This document shows positions 27,186 to 36,393 of a stretch of 64,000 nt of DNA, in pieces. The stretch comes from Lactococcus fujiensis JCM 16395 (GTDB taxonomy: Bacteria; Bacillota; Bacilli; Lactobacillales; Streptococcaceae): the NCBI RefSeq assembly GCF_002441655.1, contig NZ_JXJU01000001.1, positions 340,766 to 404,765 of the forward strand. The letters are read 5' to 3'. Made by a program: the position numbers and the translations under genes. The notes under the pieces are model-generated. The model made no database searches and had not been told where the DNA came from. It saw only the letters and a list, made by a program, of their open reading frames with translations. Each line of letters opens with the position of its first letter. The stretch's first letter is position 1.

Positions 27186-27216
27186 AAAAAAATCACTTTC
27201 GAGAAAAGTGATTTTT
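27186..27216 (-). terminator. Intrinsic terminator after queA
   Basis: AAAATCACTTT/AAAGTGATTTT stem with a T run on the minus strand; 75 nt after the queA stop. Confidence 0.82.
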
Positions 27217-27290
27217 GAATTGTTTTATTAATAATTTAAGATTGGGACAATCAGAAAGCAACACAAAGGAAAACGTTCAATGAATGACAC

Positions 27291-28328
27291 TCAATTCTTA
27301 GGCTTTACAAACATTGCGTCTCCGAAGCTGAAAAAGCGGTAACGTTCATCGACAGCGTGTTTGTATGCTTCAAGAACAAATTCACGTCCTGCAAATGAAG
27401 CAACGAGCATGACTAATGTTGATTTTGGCAAGTGGAAATTGGTATTGAAAGCATCTACGACTTTCCAATCGTAACCTGGCTTAATAAAAATGTCAGTCCA
27501 ACCAGAATCAGCCTGGATATCACCATTGAATTTAGTTCCAATCGTCTCAAGTGTGCGAATTGATGTTGTGCCAGAGGCAACAATCTTGTGCCCCGAAGAT
27601 TTAACTGCACGGAGTTCAGCAGCTGCATCTTCGGTTAGTCGGTAGAATTCACTGTGCATGATGTGTTCATCAACATTTTCTACAGAAACGGGACGGAATG
27701 TTCCAAGACCAACGTGCAAGGTTAACTCAACGATATGGACGCCCTTTGCTTTAATTGCCTCAAGAAGCTCAGGGGTATAGTGTAATCCAGCAGTTGGAGC
27801 GGCAGCAGAACCATTTTCTTTTGCGTAAACAGTTTGATAGCGTTCTTGATCTTCCAATTGCTCGTGGATATATGGAGGTAAAGGCATTTCACCTAAACTT
27901 TCAAGAACTTCAAGGAAAATACCGTCATAAGCAAATTTTACAATTTTTCCGCCGTGTTCTAGATCTTCAAGGACGGTCGCTTTTAAGCGTCCATCACCAA
28001 AACTGATTTCAGAACCTGGATGCAAACGGCGGGCTGGTTTAGCTAACGTTTCCCATTCATTATTGCCTTTATCCTTCAATAAAAGCAATTCGACGTGCCC
28101 TTGTGTATCAGGTTTAACACCATGCAAACGAGCAGGCAAAACGCGTGTATTATTTAGAACTAAAGCATCCCCGGCCTCAAATTCATCCAAAATATCTGTA
28201 AAATGTTTATCTTCCATTTGTCCCGTTTTAGGATCAAGGACAAGTAAGCGTGAAGAGTCACGTACTTTTAATGGGGTTTGAGCGATGAGCTCTTCTGGTA
28301 AATTAAAATCGAAATCGTTAATATTCAT
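27291..28328 (-). CDS. queA: S-adenosylmethionine:tRNA ribosyltransferase-isomerase
   Basis: QueA moves the ribosyl part of SAM onto 7-aminomethyl-7-deazaguanine in tRNA to form epoxyqueuosine. Family signatures are [13 protein letters not shown] at the N terminus, [28 protein letters not shown] (active site region) and [17 protein letters not shown]. At 345 residues it is full length. The ATG at 28328 has no ribosome binding site and lies 8 nt after TGT-TATAAT (28337-28342, minus), so the mRNA is predicted to be leaderless. It is divergent from nagB. Confidence 0.96.
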   Translation of the reverse strand: MNINDFDFNLPEELIAQTPLKVRDSSRLLVLDPKTGQMEDKHFTDILDEFEAGDALVLNNTRVLPARLHGVKPDTQGHVELLLLKDKGNNEWETLAKPARRLHPGSEISFGDGRLKATVLEDLEHGGKIVKFAYDGIFLEVLESLGEMPLPPYIHEQLEDQERYQTVYAKENGSAAAPTAGLHYTPELLEAIKAKGVHIVELTLHVGLGTFRPVSVENVDEHIMHSEFYRLTEDAAAELRAVKSSGHKIVASGTTSIRTLETIGTKFNGDIQADSGWTDIFIKPGYDWKVVDAFNTNFHLPKSTLVMLVASFAGREFVLEAYKHAVDERYRFFSFGDAMFVKPKN

Positions 28329-28336
28329 AATAACTA

Positions 28337-28345
28337 ATTATAACA
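28337..28345 (-). promoter_or_regulatory. queA extended -10 promoter, leaderless arrangement
   Basis: On the minus strand TGT-TATAAT is followed by only eight bases and then ATG. Confidence 0.7.
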
Positions 28346-28373
28346 GAATCTCAAATAAAGTGAGGAATAAGAA

Positions 28374-28401
28374 TTGACTTTGTCCAATTTTGTGTTATAA
28401 T
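28374..28401 (+). promoter_or_regulatory. Promoter of nagB
   Basis: TTGACT (28374-28379), 16-bp spacer, TGT-TATAAT (-10 at 28396-28401). About 55 nt of leader and AAGGAG follow. Confidence 0.82.
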
Positions 28402-28464
28402 AAGAGTGTAAAGAAATTGATATATACCAATTTTTAATCTGTTTTATCAATAAGGAGACACAAA

Positions 28465-29172
28465 ATGAAACTTATCGTTGTTAAAAATCAACTTGAAGGC
28501 GGCAAAGAAGGATTTAAACTTTTGAGCGAAGCTATGCAAAACGGAGCAAAAACGCTTGGACTTGCTACTGGATCTACGCCAGTTGAGTTTTATAACCAAA
28601 TTGTTAATTCTGACCTTGATTTTTCTGACATGACTTCAGTTAACCTTGACGAATATGTTGGTCTTGACGGATCAAATGATCAATCTTATTCTTATTTCAT
28701 GAACAAGCACTTGTTTGAGGAAAAACCTTTCAAAGTGAATTACTTACCAAATGGTAAAGCAGCTGATTTGGACGTTGAAGTGAAACATTACGATAGCATC
28801 ATTGATGAAAACCCAATCGATTGGCAAATCCTTGGAATTGGTCAAAATGGACATATCGGTTTCAACGAGCCTGGAACTCCAACTACTGTAACAACTCATG
28901 TTGTTGATTTGACTGAATCTACAATTGAAGCAAATGCACGTTTCTTCGACCATATTGAAGATGTTCCTAAACAAGCAATTTCAATGGGACTTGCAAGTAT
29001 CATGAAATCAAAAAATATTGTTTTGATGGCTTACGGGAAAGAAAAAGCAGAAGCAGTTAAAGGCATGATCGAAGGGGAAGTTACTGTTGATTTGCCTGCT
29101 TCAATCTTACAAACACGCGACAACGTTACAGTTATTGCTGATGAAGCAGCTGCCTCACTTTTAAGCAAATAA
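28465..29172 (+). CDS. nagB: Glucosamine-6-phosphate deaminase
   Basis: NagB converts glucosamine-6-phosphate to fructose-6-phosphate and ammonia, linking amino sugar breakdown to glycolysis. The 235-residue sequence contains [26 protein letters not shown], the active-site [14 protein letters not shown] and [17 protein letters not shown]. The length matches the short Firmicute form without the allosteric C-terminal extension. A good promoter and AAGGAG site precede it, and a terminator shared with ribU follows. Codon use is that of a well expressed gene. Confidence 0.97.
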   Translation: MKLIVVKNQLEGGKEGFKLLSEAMQNGAKTLGLATGSTPVEFYNQIVNSDLDFSDMTSVNLDEYVGLDGSNDQSYSYFMNKHLFEEKPFKVNYLPNGKAADLDVEVKHYDSIIDENPIDWQILGIGQNGHIGFNEPGTPTTVTTHVVDLTESTIEANARFFDHIEDVPKQAISMGLASIMKSKNIVLMAYGKEKAEAVKGMIEGEVTVDLPASILQTRDNVTVIADEAAASLLSK

Positions 29173-29186
29173 TTTGTACACTAAAA

Positions 29187-29214
29187 CCTCTGTCACTGAC
29201 AGAGGCTTTTTTTT
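29187..29214. terminator. Terminator after nagB, also usable by ribU
   Basis: Near-perfect stem CCTCTGTCA/TGACAGAGG with eight T on the plus strand. Confidence 0.85.
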
Positions 29215-29222
29215 AACATGAG

Positions 29223-29822
29223 TTAAGCATTGTAAAAAGTAACGACTTTATTGCGACGTAAAACTGTAAAAATAATAGCAAACAAAACGGCAAAAATGAG
29301 ATTTTCGAGTGTGTTAAATGGTAGAACTCCCCCAAGAAGATAGGCTTTGATCCCACCTGGAAACATGGTTGCGATGTTGAAACCTGCAAATTTAGCGTAG
29401 ACTGGAATGGCGTAGATGATATTCATTAGCATTTCAATGAGCACTGTCGCGATGATTGCAGAAACTGAGCCCCAAATTAGACCTTTTATCGAATAAGATT
29501 TGTGGAGAAAAAGCCACATCATGACCATGAAAATTCCAAGTGCAATCATATTCATCGGCATCCCAATAATGGTCGATGGTCCTTGATTGAATAAAATCAA
29601 CCACAGAATCGATCGAATAATCAGGATAATAAAGCCGTCGGCTAAGCCTAAAACAAAGACACCAATTAAAATAGGTAAAATGGTCAATTCAACTTTCATG
29701 AAATTAACGCTTGGAATTAGCACAAACTGAAAAACTGGAAAGGCCAATATTGTTGAAATTGCAGATAGCATTGCAATAAGGGTTAAACGACGAGTCCCCG
29801 TCAAGTGACGTGAATGAGACAT
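29223..29822 (-). CDS. ribU: Riboflavin transporter substrate-binding subunit RibU (ECF S component)
   Basis: A 199-residue, highly hydrophobic protein with about six membrane helices. It is the riboflavin-specific S component of an energy-coupling factor transporter, which uses the shared EcfAA'T module encoded elsewhere. The family is supported by LTLIAMLSAISTILAFPVF at the N terminus and by an FMN riboswitch directly upstream. TTTGGAGG stands 7 nt before the ATG. Expression should fall when FMN is high. Confidence 0.93.
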   Translation of the reverse strand: MSHSRHLTGTRRLTLIAMLSAISTILAFPVFQFVLIPSVNFMKVELTILPILIGVFVLGLADGFIILIIRSILWLILFNQGPSTIIGMPMNMIALGIFMVMMWLFLHKSYSIKGLIWGSVSAIIATVLIEMLMNIIYAIPVYAKFAGFNIATMFPGGIKAYLLGGVLPFNTLENLIFAVLFAIIFTVLRRNKVVTFYNA

Positions 29823-29827
29823 AAAAA

Positions 29828-29873
29828 AACCTCCAAATGTGAAAAATAAATTTCTTCAAATTTCGAGGAAGTT
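29828..29873 (-). promoter_or_regulatory. Candidate RBS sequestrator of ribU
   Basis: On the minus strand AACTTCC (29867-29873) can pair with GGAGGTT of the ribU binding site (29828-29834), seven pairs with one G-U, closing a loop of 32 nt. It would let the riboswitch act on translation. Inferred from complementarity. Confidence 0.5.
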
Positions 29874-29940
29874 GATAAGCAGAAGTCGCAAAAAGGTCAT
29901 GATAAATGAATTTAAATCACTTATTCATTTTTTGCACTGT

Positions 29941-30117
29941 ATATCTTCTTCCATCCAGACTATCAGACCAATGCGTTCATTGGTCACATGCAAATGCATT
30001 TTACTGTCGGTAGCAGGATCTCACTGCTTCAATCGCTTTGCGAATCGCGGACTCATCAGATCAATTAATTAATCTCATTTACCGCCGGTCCCGAATTTCA
30101 CGGTGCCCTGAAGATAT
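29941..30117 (-). promoter_or_regulatory. FMN riboswitch (RFN element)
   Basis: The minus strand begins ATATCTTCAGGGCACCGTG, continues with the conserved GGGACCGGCGGTA, and closes with TCTGGATGGAAGAAGATAT, which pairs with the 5' end. The order and sequences match the RFN aptamer. It has a fairly long variable arm (about 30000-30055). It precedes ribU as known in Lactococcus. Confidence 0.95.
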
Positions 30118-30225
30118 GAATAATATATCACTTTGTTTAAATATTAACAAGTAAAAAAAGAACTGTTTTTAAAACTTAATATTCACGAAAAAAAGTGGTA
30201 AAATAATAGCATTATAGAGGTGAAT

Positions 30226-31077
30226 ATGATGGAATTATCAGACACTTATCAGCTTTCAAATGGAGTAAGAATACCTATTCTTGGCTTTGGAACTTGGCAA
30301 ACACCAGATGGGGAAATTGCTTTTGAATCAGTGAAGAAAGCACTCAGAGTTGGTTATCGTCACATCGATACGGCTGCAGCTTATGGAAACGAGGCTTCTG
30401 TTGCAAAAGCAATAAAAGCATCGAAAATTCCAAGAAATAAAATTTTTTTGACGACAAAATTAAACTCTGACGCATTAGATTATGATTCTGCCAAACAAGC
30501 GATTGACCGTTCACTATCGAAAATGAACCTTGATTATATTGATCTTTTGCTCATTCATTGGCCAAATCCATTGGCTACAAGGCCTCATTTTGAAGAACGT
30601 AACGCAGCAGTTTGGCAAGCAATGGAAGCAGGTGTGGGGGAAGGAAAAATCAAGTCATTAGGTGTTGCAAATTTCCAAAGCCATCATTTAGATGCATTGT
30701 ATCAATCAGCAAAAATTAAGCCCGTTGTGAATCAAATTTATTGTAATCCAAGTGACCAACAAGAAACAATTGTGGCATATAACAGGGCTCACGACATACT
30801 GACGGAAGCCTATTCGCCTTTGGGAACGGGTGAAATCTTCAGAATAAAGGCCCTTGAGGATCTTGCACGTAAATATCAACACACGGTTGCTCAAATCGTT
30901 CTCCGGTGGCATCTTCAAAAGGGATATCTTCCCCTCCCAAAATCGGTAACACCTACTCGGATTGAGGAAAATATTAAGTTGTTTGATTTTTCTCTCCAAG
31001 ATGACGACATGGCTTTCATTGACCGATTACATGGGGCTTTACTCCCTCACAAATTTCCTGATCAGGTTCAGTTTTAA
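30226..31077 (+). CDS. Aldo/keto reductase
   Basis: A TIM-barrel NADPH-dependent aldo/keto reductase of 283 residues. It shows ILGFGTWQTPDG, the catalytic Asp/Tyr region HIDTAAAYGNEASV, Lys in FLTTKLNSD, His in LLIHWPNPL, and the coenzyme site LPKSVTPTRIEENIKLFDF. The ATG at 30226 follows AGAGG by 5-6 nt; an in-frame GTG at 30220 overlaps that site. TGG-TAAAAT (-10 at 30199-30204) lies upstream. The carbonyl substrate is not known (2,5-diketo-gluconate or methylglyoxal type enzymes are relatives). Confidence 0.92.
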   Translation: MMELSDTYQLSNGVRIPILGFGTWQTPDGEIAFESVKKALRVGYRHIDTAAAYGNEASVAKAIKASKIPRNKIFLTTKLNSDALDYDSAKQAIDRSLSKMNLDYIDLLLIHWPNPLATRPHFEERNAAVWQAMEAGVGEGKIKSLGVANFQSHHLDALYQSAKIKPVVNQIYCNPSDQQETIVAYNRAHDILTEAYSPLGTGEIFRIKALEDLARKYQHTVAQIVLRWHLQKGYLPLPKSVTPTRIEENIKLFDFSLQDDDMAFIDRLHGALLPHKFPDQVQF

Positions 31078-31082
31078 TAAGA

Positions 31083-31112
31083 TAAAAAGAGATGCCAGGC
31101 ATCCCTTTTATT
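31083..31112. terminator. Bidirectional terminator between the reductase gene and mvaS
   Basis: AAAAG-GATGCC / GGCATC-CTTTT inverted repeat with flanking A and T runs, overlapping the end of mvaS. Confidence 0.7.
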
Positions 31113-32277
31113 TCGTTCGATATAAGCGGTGGTTTTCTTTGATTTCAGAAATCGAATAGAGGGTTGGATCATCAAATGAATCATTGTGGTTTAAATCGAT
31201 CTTTGATTCAAACATGGCTTCATATGCTTCAATTGATAAACGGACGCGTTGATTAAGCAAGGCCTCATGCTCAGCTTTCCGTAAATGTTTTTCATAACCT
31301 GGGACGAGTTGAGCAGAGAAAAATTCTGCCACAGTACCTGAACCATATGAAAAGAGTCCAATTTTATCTCCAGCTGTGAGCAGCTCAGAATTTTCGAGTA
31401 GCGAAATCAAACTTAAATATAATGAACCTGTGTAAAGATTTCCCACGCGACGATTGTAAACAATTCCTTTTTCAAATTGATCCATCAAATGTTTTTGAAT
31501 GGTCTCATTTTCTGATTCAATTTTTGGCAACAAAGCTTTTTTCCCCATTTTGGTGTAAGGGGTATGAAAAGCAATGGCGGAAAATTCGCTAAAAGTGGCA
31601 TCATAACGGCGACAATATTCATCCCAAACTTGACTGAACGCATTGATGTAGACTGAATTTGAAAATTTACCATCGACACTAGGATAGGCTTGACCAGTTG
31701 GTCGCCAAAAGTCGTAAATGTCTTGCGTTAGGGCAACATTGTCGGCATTTAGTTTTAAGATGGAAGGATTGGCTGTCACTAGAAGAGCAACTGCACCTGC
31801 ACCTTGTGTAGGTTCTCCCCCTGAATTAAGCCCATATTTTGCGATGTCAGTTGCTATGACCAAAACTTTTTTTTCTTGGTGTAATGTGACATAATCACGA
31901 GCTAAAACAAGTCCAGCTGTAGCCGCATAGCAAGCCTCCTTCATTTCGATTGATCTCGCAAAGGGTTGAATTCCCAAAAGACCATGAACAACAACTGCTG
32001 CGGCTTTTGATTCGTCAACGCTTGATTCTGTAGCAACAATCACCATATCCACTTGCTTTTTATCTTCGTCAGATAAAATTTGCGCTGCTGCAGATGTTGC
32101 AAAGGTGATAATATCTTGCGTTGCTGGATTTACAGCCATTTCGTCTTGACCGATTCCAATGTGGAATTTTGCAGGATCTACTGCTCGGGCAAGTGCTAAA
32201 TCCGTCATATCAACAAAATAGTTGGGCACAAAAAATGATAGTTTATCAATCCCAACGTTAAATTCAATATTTTCCAT
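31108..32277 (-). CDS. mvaS: Hydroxymethylglutaryl-CoA synthase
   Basis: MvaS condenses acetyl-CoA and acetoacetyl-CoA to HMG-CoA in the mevalonate pathway to isoprenoids. The catalytic Cys is in MKEACYAATAGL, the Glu in ATESSVDESKAAA, the His region in FHTPYTKMGKKAL. The protein has about 389 residues, the usual size. The ATG at 32277 is chosen: the in-frame ATG at 32283 touches the -10 box and cannot be transcribed from it, while 32277 lies exactly 6 nt after it, so the mRNA should be leaderless. It is divergent from the thiolase-mvaA genes. Confidence 0.95.
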   Translation of the reverse strand: MENIEFNVGIDKLSFFVPNYFVDMTDLALARAVDPAKFHIGIGQDEMAVNPATQDIITFATSAAAQILSDEDKKQVDMVIVATESSVDESKAAAVVVHGLLGIQPFARSIEMKEACYAATAGLVLARDYVTLHQEKKVLVIATDIAKYGLNSGGEPTQGAGAVALLVTANPSILKLNADNVALTQDIYDFWRPTGQAYPSVDGKFSNSVYINAFSQVWDEYCRRYDATFSEFSAIAFHTPYTKMGKKALLPKIESENETIQKHLMDQFEKGIVYNRRVGNLYTGSLYLSLISLLENSELLTAGDKIGLFSYGSGTVAEFFSAQLVPGYEKHLRKAEHEALLNQRVRLSIEAYEAMFESKIDLNHNDSFDDPTLYSISEIKENHRLYRTK

Positions 32278-32283
32278 AGCCAT

Positions 32284-32292
32284 ATTATATCA
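32284..32292 (-). promoter_or_regulatory. mvaS extended -10 promoter, leaderless arrangement
   Basis: Minus strand TGA-TATAAT (-10 at 32284-32289) with six bases to the ATG at 32277. Confidence 0.72.
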
Positions 32293-32466
32293 TAGAAGAT
32301 TTATGAAAAGAAGATTAAAAAGTTTAGAGAAAGATTAATAATAGATTTTTTAGTGGTATTTTTTATGAACAAGAAGCGAAAGAGAGATGAAAACAGCTAA
32401 AATGATTTATTTTTTGTTATAATTGATTAGAAAAGAAATTGATTGTAGAAAGAATAGACTTTTTTA

Positions 32467-33618
32467 ATGATAAATGAAACAGTTATTTTAGATAGTTGCC
32501 GAACACCAATGGGAAAATACAATGGGATTTTGAGCAGTTATTCAAGTAGCCAATTAGGAAAAATTCTTGTAGAACAAATGCTTGAACGTAATCCCAAATC
32601 AAAAGGGGCGATTGACCAATTGATTTTTGGCTCGGTAATTACTGCGGGTCAAGGCCAAAATATTGCACGTCAGATTTCTGTTCATGCTGGAATTCCAGTT
32701 GAAGTGCCAGCAATGACGATAAATGAGGTGTGTGGTTCTGGAATGAAGTCGGCAATTCTCGCAAGCCAAGCAATTCAGTTGGGAGAATCACAAGTTGCCC
32801 TTGTTGGTGGCGTTGAGATGATGTCAAATACCCCATTGGTCAGTGCTGATAAAGAGGGCAATGAATTAAATGCCATGGCGCGTGATGGATTGATGGACGC
32901 TTTTTCCGATCAATTAATGGGAAATACAGTTGAGGTTTTGGCTAACGAATATAACATAAGCCGTGAAGAAATGGACCAATTTTCCCTCCGCTCTCATCAA
33001 AAAGCAGTAGCGGCAATAGCAGCTGATAAATTTGCAGATGAAATCATTAAAGTTGATGACATTGGGGATGTGGATCAATGTCCTCGCCCTGATACCTCAT
33101 TTGAAAAATTAGCAAGTCTACGCACGGTTTATCAAGCAGAAGGCAAATTAACTGCGGGAAATTCCTCCCCCGTATCAGATGGCGCAAGTGCATTGTTACT
33201 GGCATCGGGACAATTTGCTAAAGAAAATGAACTAGACGTTTTAGCAATCATAAAAGCTACCTCGGAAGTTGGTGTTGAACCTGCTAGAATGGGGATATCA
33301 CCCATAAATGCGATTCAAAAAGTTTTGAAAAAGGCAGAAATGACGCTTGATCAAATTGATTTGTTCGAAATCAATGAAGCATTTGCAGCATCGAGTTTAA
33401 TTATCGAACGTGAACTCAATATTCCAAGTGAGAAAGTTAACATTTATGGTGGTGCCATCGCATTAGGACACCCTTTGGGCAGCACTGGTGCGCGTTTAGT
33501 CGGGACATTGAGTCGTGAATTAATTCAAGAAAACAAGCATTTCGGAATTGCCAGCCTATGTATCGGAGGTGGCCTTGGCCTTGCTGTCTTGATTGAGAAT
33601 CCACATTTCACAATGTAA
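32467..33618 (+). CDS. thl: Acetyl-CoA acetyltransferase (thiolase)
   Basis: Biosynthetic thiolase that makes acetoacetyl-CoA from two acetyl-CoA, the first step of the mevalonate route. The acyl-accepting Cys is in NEVCGSGMKSA (near residue 90), the His in IALGHPLGSTGARL and the second Cys in SLCIGGGLGLAV. The 383-residue length is slightly short but complete. TGT-TATAAT (-10 at 32418-32423) lies upstream; the ribosome binding site is weak. It is followed by the HMG-CoA reductase gene after a terminator-like hairpin. Confidence 0.94.
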   Translation: MINETVILDSCRTPMGKYNGILSSYSSSQLGKILVEQMLERNPKSKGAIDQLIFGSVITAGQGQNIARQISVHAGIPVEVPAMTINEVCGSGMKSAILASQAIQLGESQVALVGGVEMMSNTPLVSADKEGNELNAMARDGLMDAFSDQLMGNTVEVLANEYNISREEMDQFSLRSHQKAVAAIAADKFADEIIKVDDIGDVDQCPRPDTSFEKLASLRTVYQAEGKLTAGNSSPVSDGASALLLASGQFAKENELDVLAIIKATSEVGVEPARMGISPINAIQKVLKKAEMTLDQIDLFEINEAFAASSLIIERELNIPSEKVNIYGGAIALGHPLGSTGARLVGTLSRELIQENKHFGIASLCIGGGLGLAVLIENPHFTM

Positions 33619-33639
33619 AAAAGCAAAATAAAGGAGATA

Positions 33640-33666
33640 TGCCCAGGTTTACTGGGTGTTTTTTAG
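33640..33666 (+). terminator. Terminator hairpin between thiolase and mvaA genes
   Basis: GCCCAG-GTTTA-CTGGGT stem followed by GTTTTTT. It ends four bases before the mvaA ATG, so it may attenuate mvaA. An AAGGAG with a close ATG at 33639 stands just before it. Confidence 0.7.
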
Positions 33667-33669
33667 AGA

Positions 33670-34899
33670 ATGGAGAAAAAATTTTATCAAATGACGCCAG
33701 CAGAGCGTATGGATAGCCTAAATTTGTCACGCAGTGCGCGATCTAATCTCGAAAAAATGGCACTTGACTCTGAAATTGCCAATAATTTGATTGAGAATCA
33801 AATCAGTGAATTTGAGATACCAATGGGTATTGCTCAAAATTTCGTCATTAATGACAGACCCGTATTAATTCCAATGGTTACAGAAGAACCATCTGTAATT
33901 GCTGCCGCCTCGAATGGTGCTCGGATTGCAGGTTCATTCAAAGCGACAATGAATGAACGTCTAATGCGAGGCCAGATTGTGTTCTACGATGTCACAGATC
34001 CGTCTTCACTTACAAAGGCAATTTTGGAGCGACAAACAGAAATATTTCTTCAGGCTGAACAATCGTATCCATCGATTGTAAAAAGAGGCGGAGGCTTACG
34101 AAAAATTGAAACACGTATCTTTGAACAAAATTTTGTCTCCGTAGACTTTCTTGTTGATGTCAAAGATGCCATGGGCGCGAATATCATTAATGCCATTTTA
34201 GAAGGCATCACCTCACTCTTTCATCTTTGGTTTCCTCAAACCCACACCTTGTTTAGTATCTTAAGCAATCTTGCAACAGAATCACTTGTTACTGCGAAAT
34301 GTAAAATTCCTGTCAAAGCCTTGTCAAAAGGTGAAGATGGTGCAGAAATTGCTCAAAAAATTGCCCTAGCTTCTGTCTTTTCTAAATTAGATCCTTATCG
34401 AGCAGCAACACATAACAAAGGGATAATGAATGGTGTTGAAGCAGTAGTTTTGGCAACAGGAAATGACAGCCGGGCAGTTAATGCCGGTGCACATGCCTTT
34501 GCTGCAATTAAAGGACGTTACGAGGGTTTGGCCACCTGGGAAGTAAAAAATAACAATCTTGTAGGTGAGTTAACCCTCCCTTTGCCAGTCGCAACTGTTG
34601 GTGGGGGGACTAAAGTTCTTCCTAAAGCACAGGCCGCACTGGAAATTTTAGGCGTGACTAAGGCTGAAGAACTCGCTAAAATCATTGTATCTGTTGGGTT
34701 GGCGCAAAATTTGGCTGCACTTCGAGCACTAGTGTCTGAAGGAATTCAAAGAGGTCATATGAGTTTGCAGGCAAGGAGTCTGGCCATGTCAGTTGGCGCA
34801 ACAAATGAAGAAATACCTTTGTTGACAGAACGATTACGTCATGAAAAAATAATGAATCAGGAAATTGCCAAACAAAATTTGGCAGATCTAAGAAAATAA
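33670..34899 (+). CDS. mvaA: Hydroxymethylglutaryl-CoA reductase, class II
   Basis: MvaA reduces HMG-CoA to mevalonate. The class II bacterial form is shown by [33 protein letters not shown] (catalytic Glu), [11 protein letters not shown], the Lys region THNKGIMNG and [19 protein letters not shown] with the catalytic His. At 409 residues it is close to the usual 420-430. No ribosome binding site precedes the ATG, which comes directly after the T run of a hairpin, so translation may be weak or depend on an upstream site. Confidence 0.95.
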   Translation: MEKKFYQMTPAERMDSLNLSRSARSNLEKMALDSEIANNLIENQISEFEIPMGIAQNFVINDRPVLIPMVTEEPSVIAAASNGARIAGSFKATMNERLMRGQIVFYDVTDPSSLTKAILERQTEIFLQAEQSYPSIVKRGGGLRKIETRIFEQNFVSVDFLVDVKDAMGANIINAILEGITSLFHLWFPQTHTLFSILSNLATESLVTAKCKIPVKALSKGEDGAEIAQKIALASVFSKLDPYRAATHNKGIMNGVEAVVLATGNDSRAVNAGAHAFAAIKGRYEGLATWEVKNNNLVGELTLPLPVATVGGGTKVLPKAQAALEILGVTKAEELAKIIVSVGLAQNLAALRALVSEGIQRGHMSLQARSLAMSVGATNEEIPLLTERLRHEKIMNQEIAKQNLADLRK

Positions 34900-34900
34900 G

Positions 34901-34928
34901 AGCAGTGGAAACGCTGCTTTTTATTTTT
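34901..34928 (+). terminator. Intrinsic terminator after mvaA
   Basis: AGCAGTG-GAAA-CGCTGCT stem with one G-U pair, then TTTTTATTTTT. Confidence 0.85.
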
Positions 34929-35025
34929 GGAGAAAAAAGATTACAAAAAATTGTATTTTTCTAGTAAATAAAAATAATTTATGCTATGATAGGGAGGAAA
35001 AATCGGAAGTAAAGAAGGGTGAAAA

Positions 35026-36201
35026 ATGAAAAAGAAATTCATTTTCATATTTTTTTTGAGTTGCTTTATTTTTTCTTTAGGGACCTTAAAAGTTTCTGCT
35101 GCCACAATGGATTTCACGATTTCCCCGCAAATTCCGAGTAATCAAGCGAATCCAGATGAAGGTTTTTTTGACCTCCTCATGCCGAATCCCGGAAGCGAAC
35201 AAAACCTGCAAATAGTCTTCAAAAACATCAGTAAAAAAGCAATCACTGTTGAGGCATCGATTGCGCCAGCGACGACATCAAGCACTGGTATTGTTCAATA
35301 CACTGAAACTCAAGGGAGTCTTGATCCATCTCTAAAATATAACATAAAAGACCTGGTCCAATTTCCTTCTGAGATCAACTTGCTAGCAGGCGAAAGTAAG
35401 ACGATTTCTTTCCGTGTAAAAATGCCCGATGTAAATTTCAATGGCTTAATTGCTGGAGGACTAACCTTCAAAGAAAAAGCAAGCCATCAAAGTACAAATT
35501 CAACGAAAGGCATTATGCTAACCAATCTTTATCAATATATGATTTCAATTTTGATGAGACAGGTTCACAACAAGCAGATGCCTCAACTGACCTTGAGCAA
35601 TGTGGATGCCAGTCAAAACAATACACGGAATGTCATTGCTGTGAACTTGGAAAACAGTGCCCCCTATTTTTTTTGTAATTTGAACGTTAAAGCTGATGTC
35701 ACTGGACTCACGAACAAGACCTTAAGCTATCATTTCAAAAATTCAAGTATGCAAATGGCGCCGAATTCGAACTTCAATTTAGCAATACCTGTTTCAATTC
35801 AAGGACCATTAGCAAGCAATCAATACTCTAAACCTTTGCAGGCTGGCAATTACAAAATGACAATGACTGCCTATGGCCAAGAAGATAGTAGCGGAGTTTA
35901 TTCTGCTCTTGATACATCAGGCCAATTACAACATTACGATTATCGTTGGTCCTTTAGCAAAAATTTTACCATTACACAAGCTCAAGCGAATAAATTAAAT
36001 CGTACAGATATGTCCATTCAAAAAGTGAATGATAATTGGCTAATTGGATTAGGTGCGGGTGTCCTCTTATTTATTTTGGTGGTTTTCTTCTTTCTCTTTA
36101 TTTTACGAAAACGTCGGAAAAAATCAAATGATGAAAAGAGAGCACTCCAAAACAAAATTAATGATATGCAAAAAGAATTAGAAAAGAAGAATAATAATTA
36201 A
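35026..36201 (+). CDS. WxL-interacting protein (DUF916 and DUF3324 domains)
   Basis: A 391-residue surface protein: signal peptide (KFIFIFFLSCFIFSLGTLKVSA), a DUF916-type domain that starts with MDFTISPQIPSNQ (about 27-150), a DUF3324-type domain (about 155-330), a transmembrane helix (LIGLGAGVLLFILVVFFFLFIL, near 345-366) and a basic cytoplasmic tail with a short charged coil. Proteins of this WxLIP family bind peptidoglycan and hold WxL proteins at the cell surface. It stands just upstream of two WxL genes and ends in its own strong terminator. Confidence 0.92.
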   Translation: MKKKFIFIFFLSCFIFSLGTLKVSAATMDFTISPQIPSNQANPDEGFFDLLMPNPGSEQNLQIVFKNISKKAITVEASIAPATTSSTGIVQYTETQGSLDPSLKYNIKDLVQFPSEINLLAGESKTISFRVKMPDVNFNGLIAGGLTFKEKASHQSTNSTKGIMLTNLYQYMISILMRQVHNKQMPQLTLSNVDASQNNTRNVIAVNLENSAPYFFCNLNVKADVTGLTNKTLSYHFKNSSMQMAPNSNFNLAIPVSIQGPLASNQYSKPLQAGNYKMTMTAYGQEDSSGVYSALDTSGQLQHYDYRWSFSKNFTITQAQANKLNRTDMSIQKVNDNWLIGLGAGVLLFILVVFFFLFILRKRRKKSNDEKRALQNKINDMQKELEKKNNN

Positions 36202-36206
36202 GCATC

Positions 36207-36240
36207 AAACCAAAAAGAATCGTTTCTTTTTGGTTTTTTC
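36207..36240 (+). terminator. Intrinsic terminator after the DUF916 gene
   Basis: Stem AAACCAAAAAGAA/TTCTTTTTGGTTT, 12-13 bp, with T run. Confidence 0.9.
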
Positions 36241-36291
36241 TAAAAAAATATATTTAATAAACAAAAAGGAACATTTTTGTAAAAATAAGTG

Positions 36292-36320
36292 TATAATAGT
36301 ATCTGTAATCCAAGGATTAC
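36292..36320 (+). promoter_or_regulatory. Promoter -10 and perfect palindrome before the small WxL gene
   Basis: TATAAT (36292-36297) preceded by TG is followed after 7 nt by the 16-bp perfect palindrome GTAATCC-AA-GGATTAC (36305-36320), which covers the expected start site. It is either an operator or a stabilising 5' hairpin. No strong -35 was found. Confidence 0.65.
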
Positions 36321-36393
36321 AAAATAAGTTGAGGATTCTTACCCCCAAAAAATGTTGGAGTGGAGTCCGCGGAAAGAAGGATTAACACCCTAA

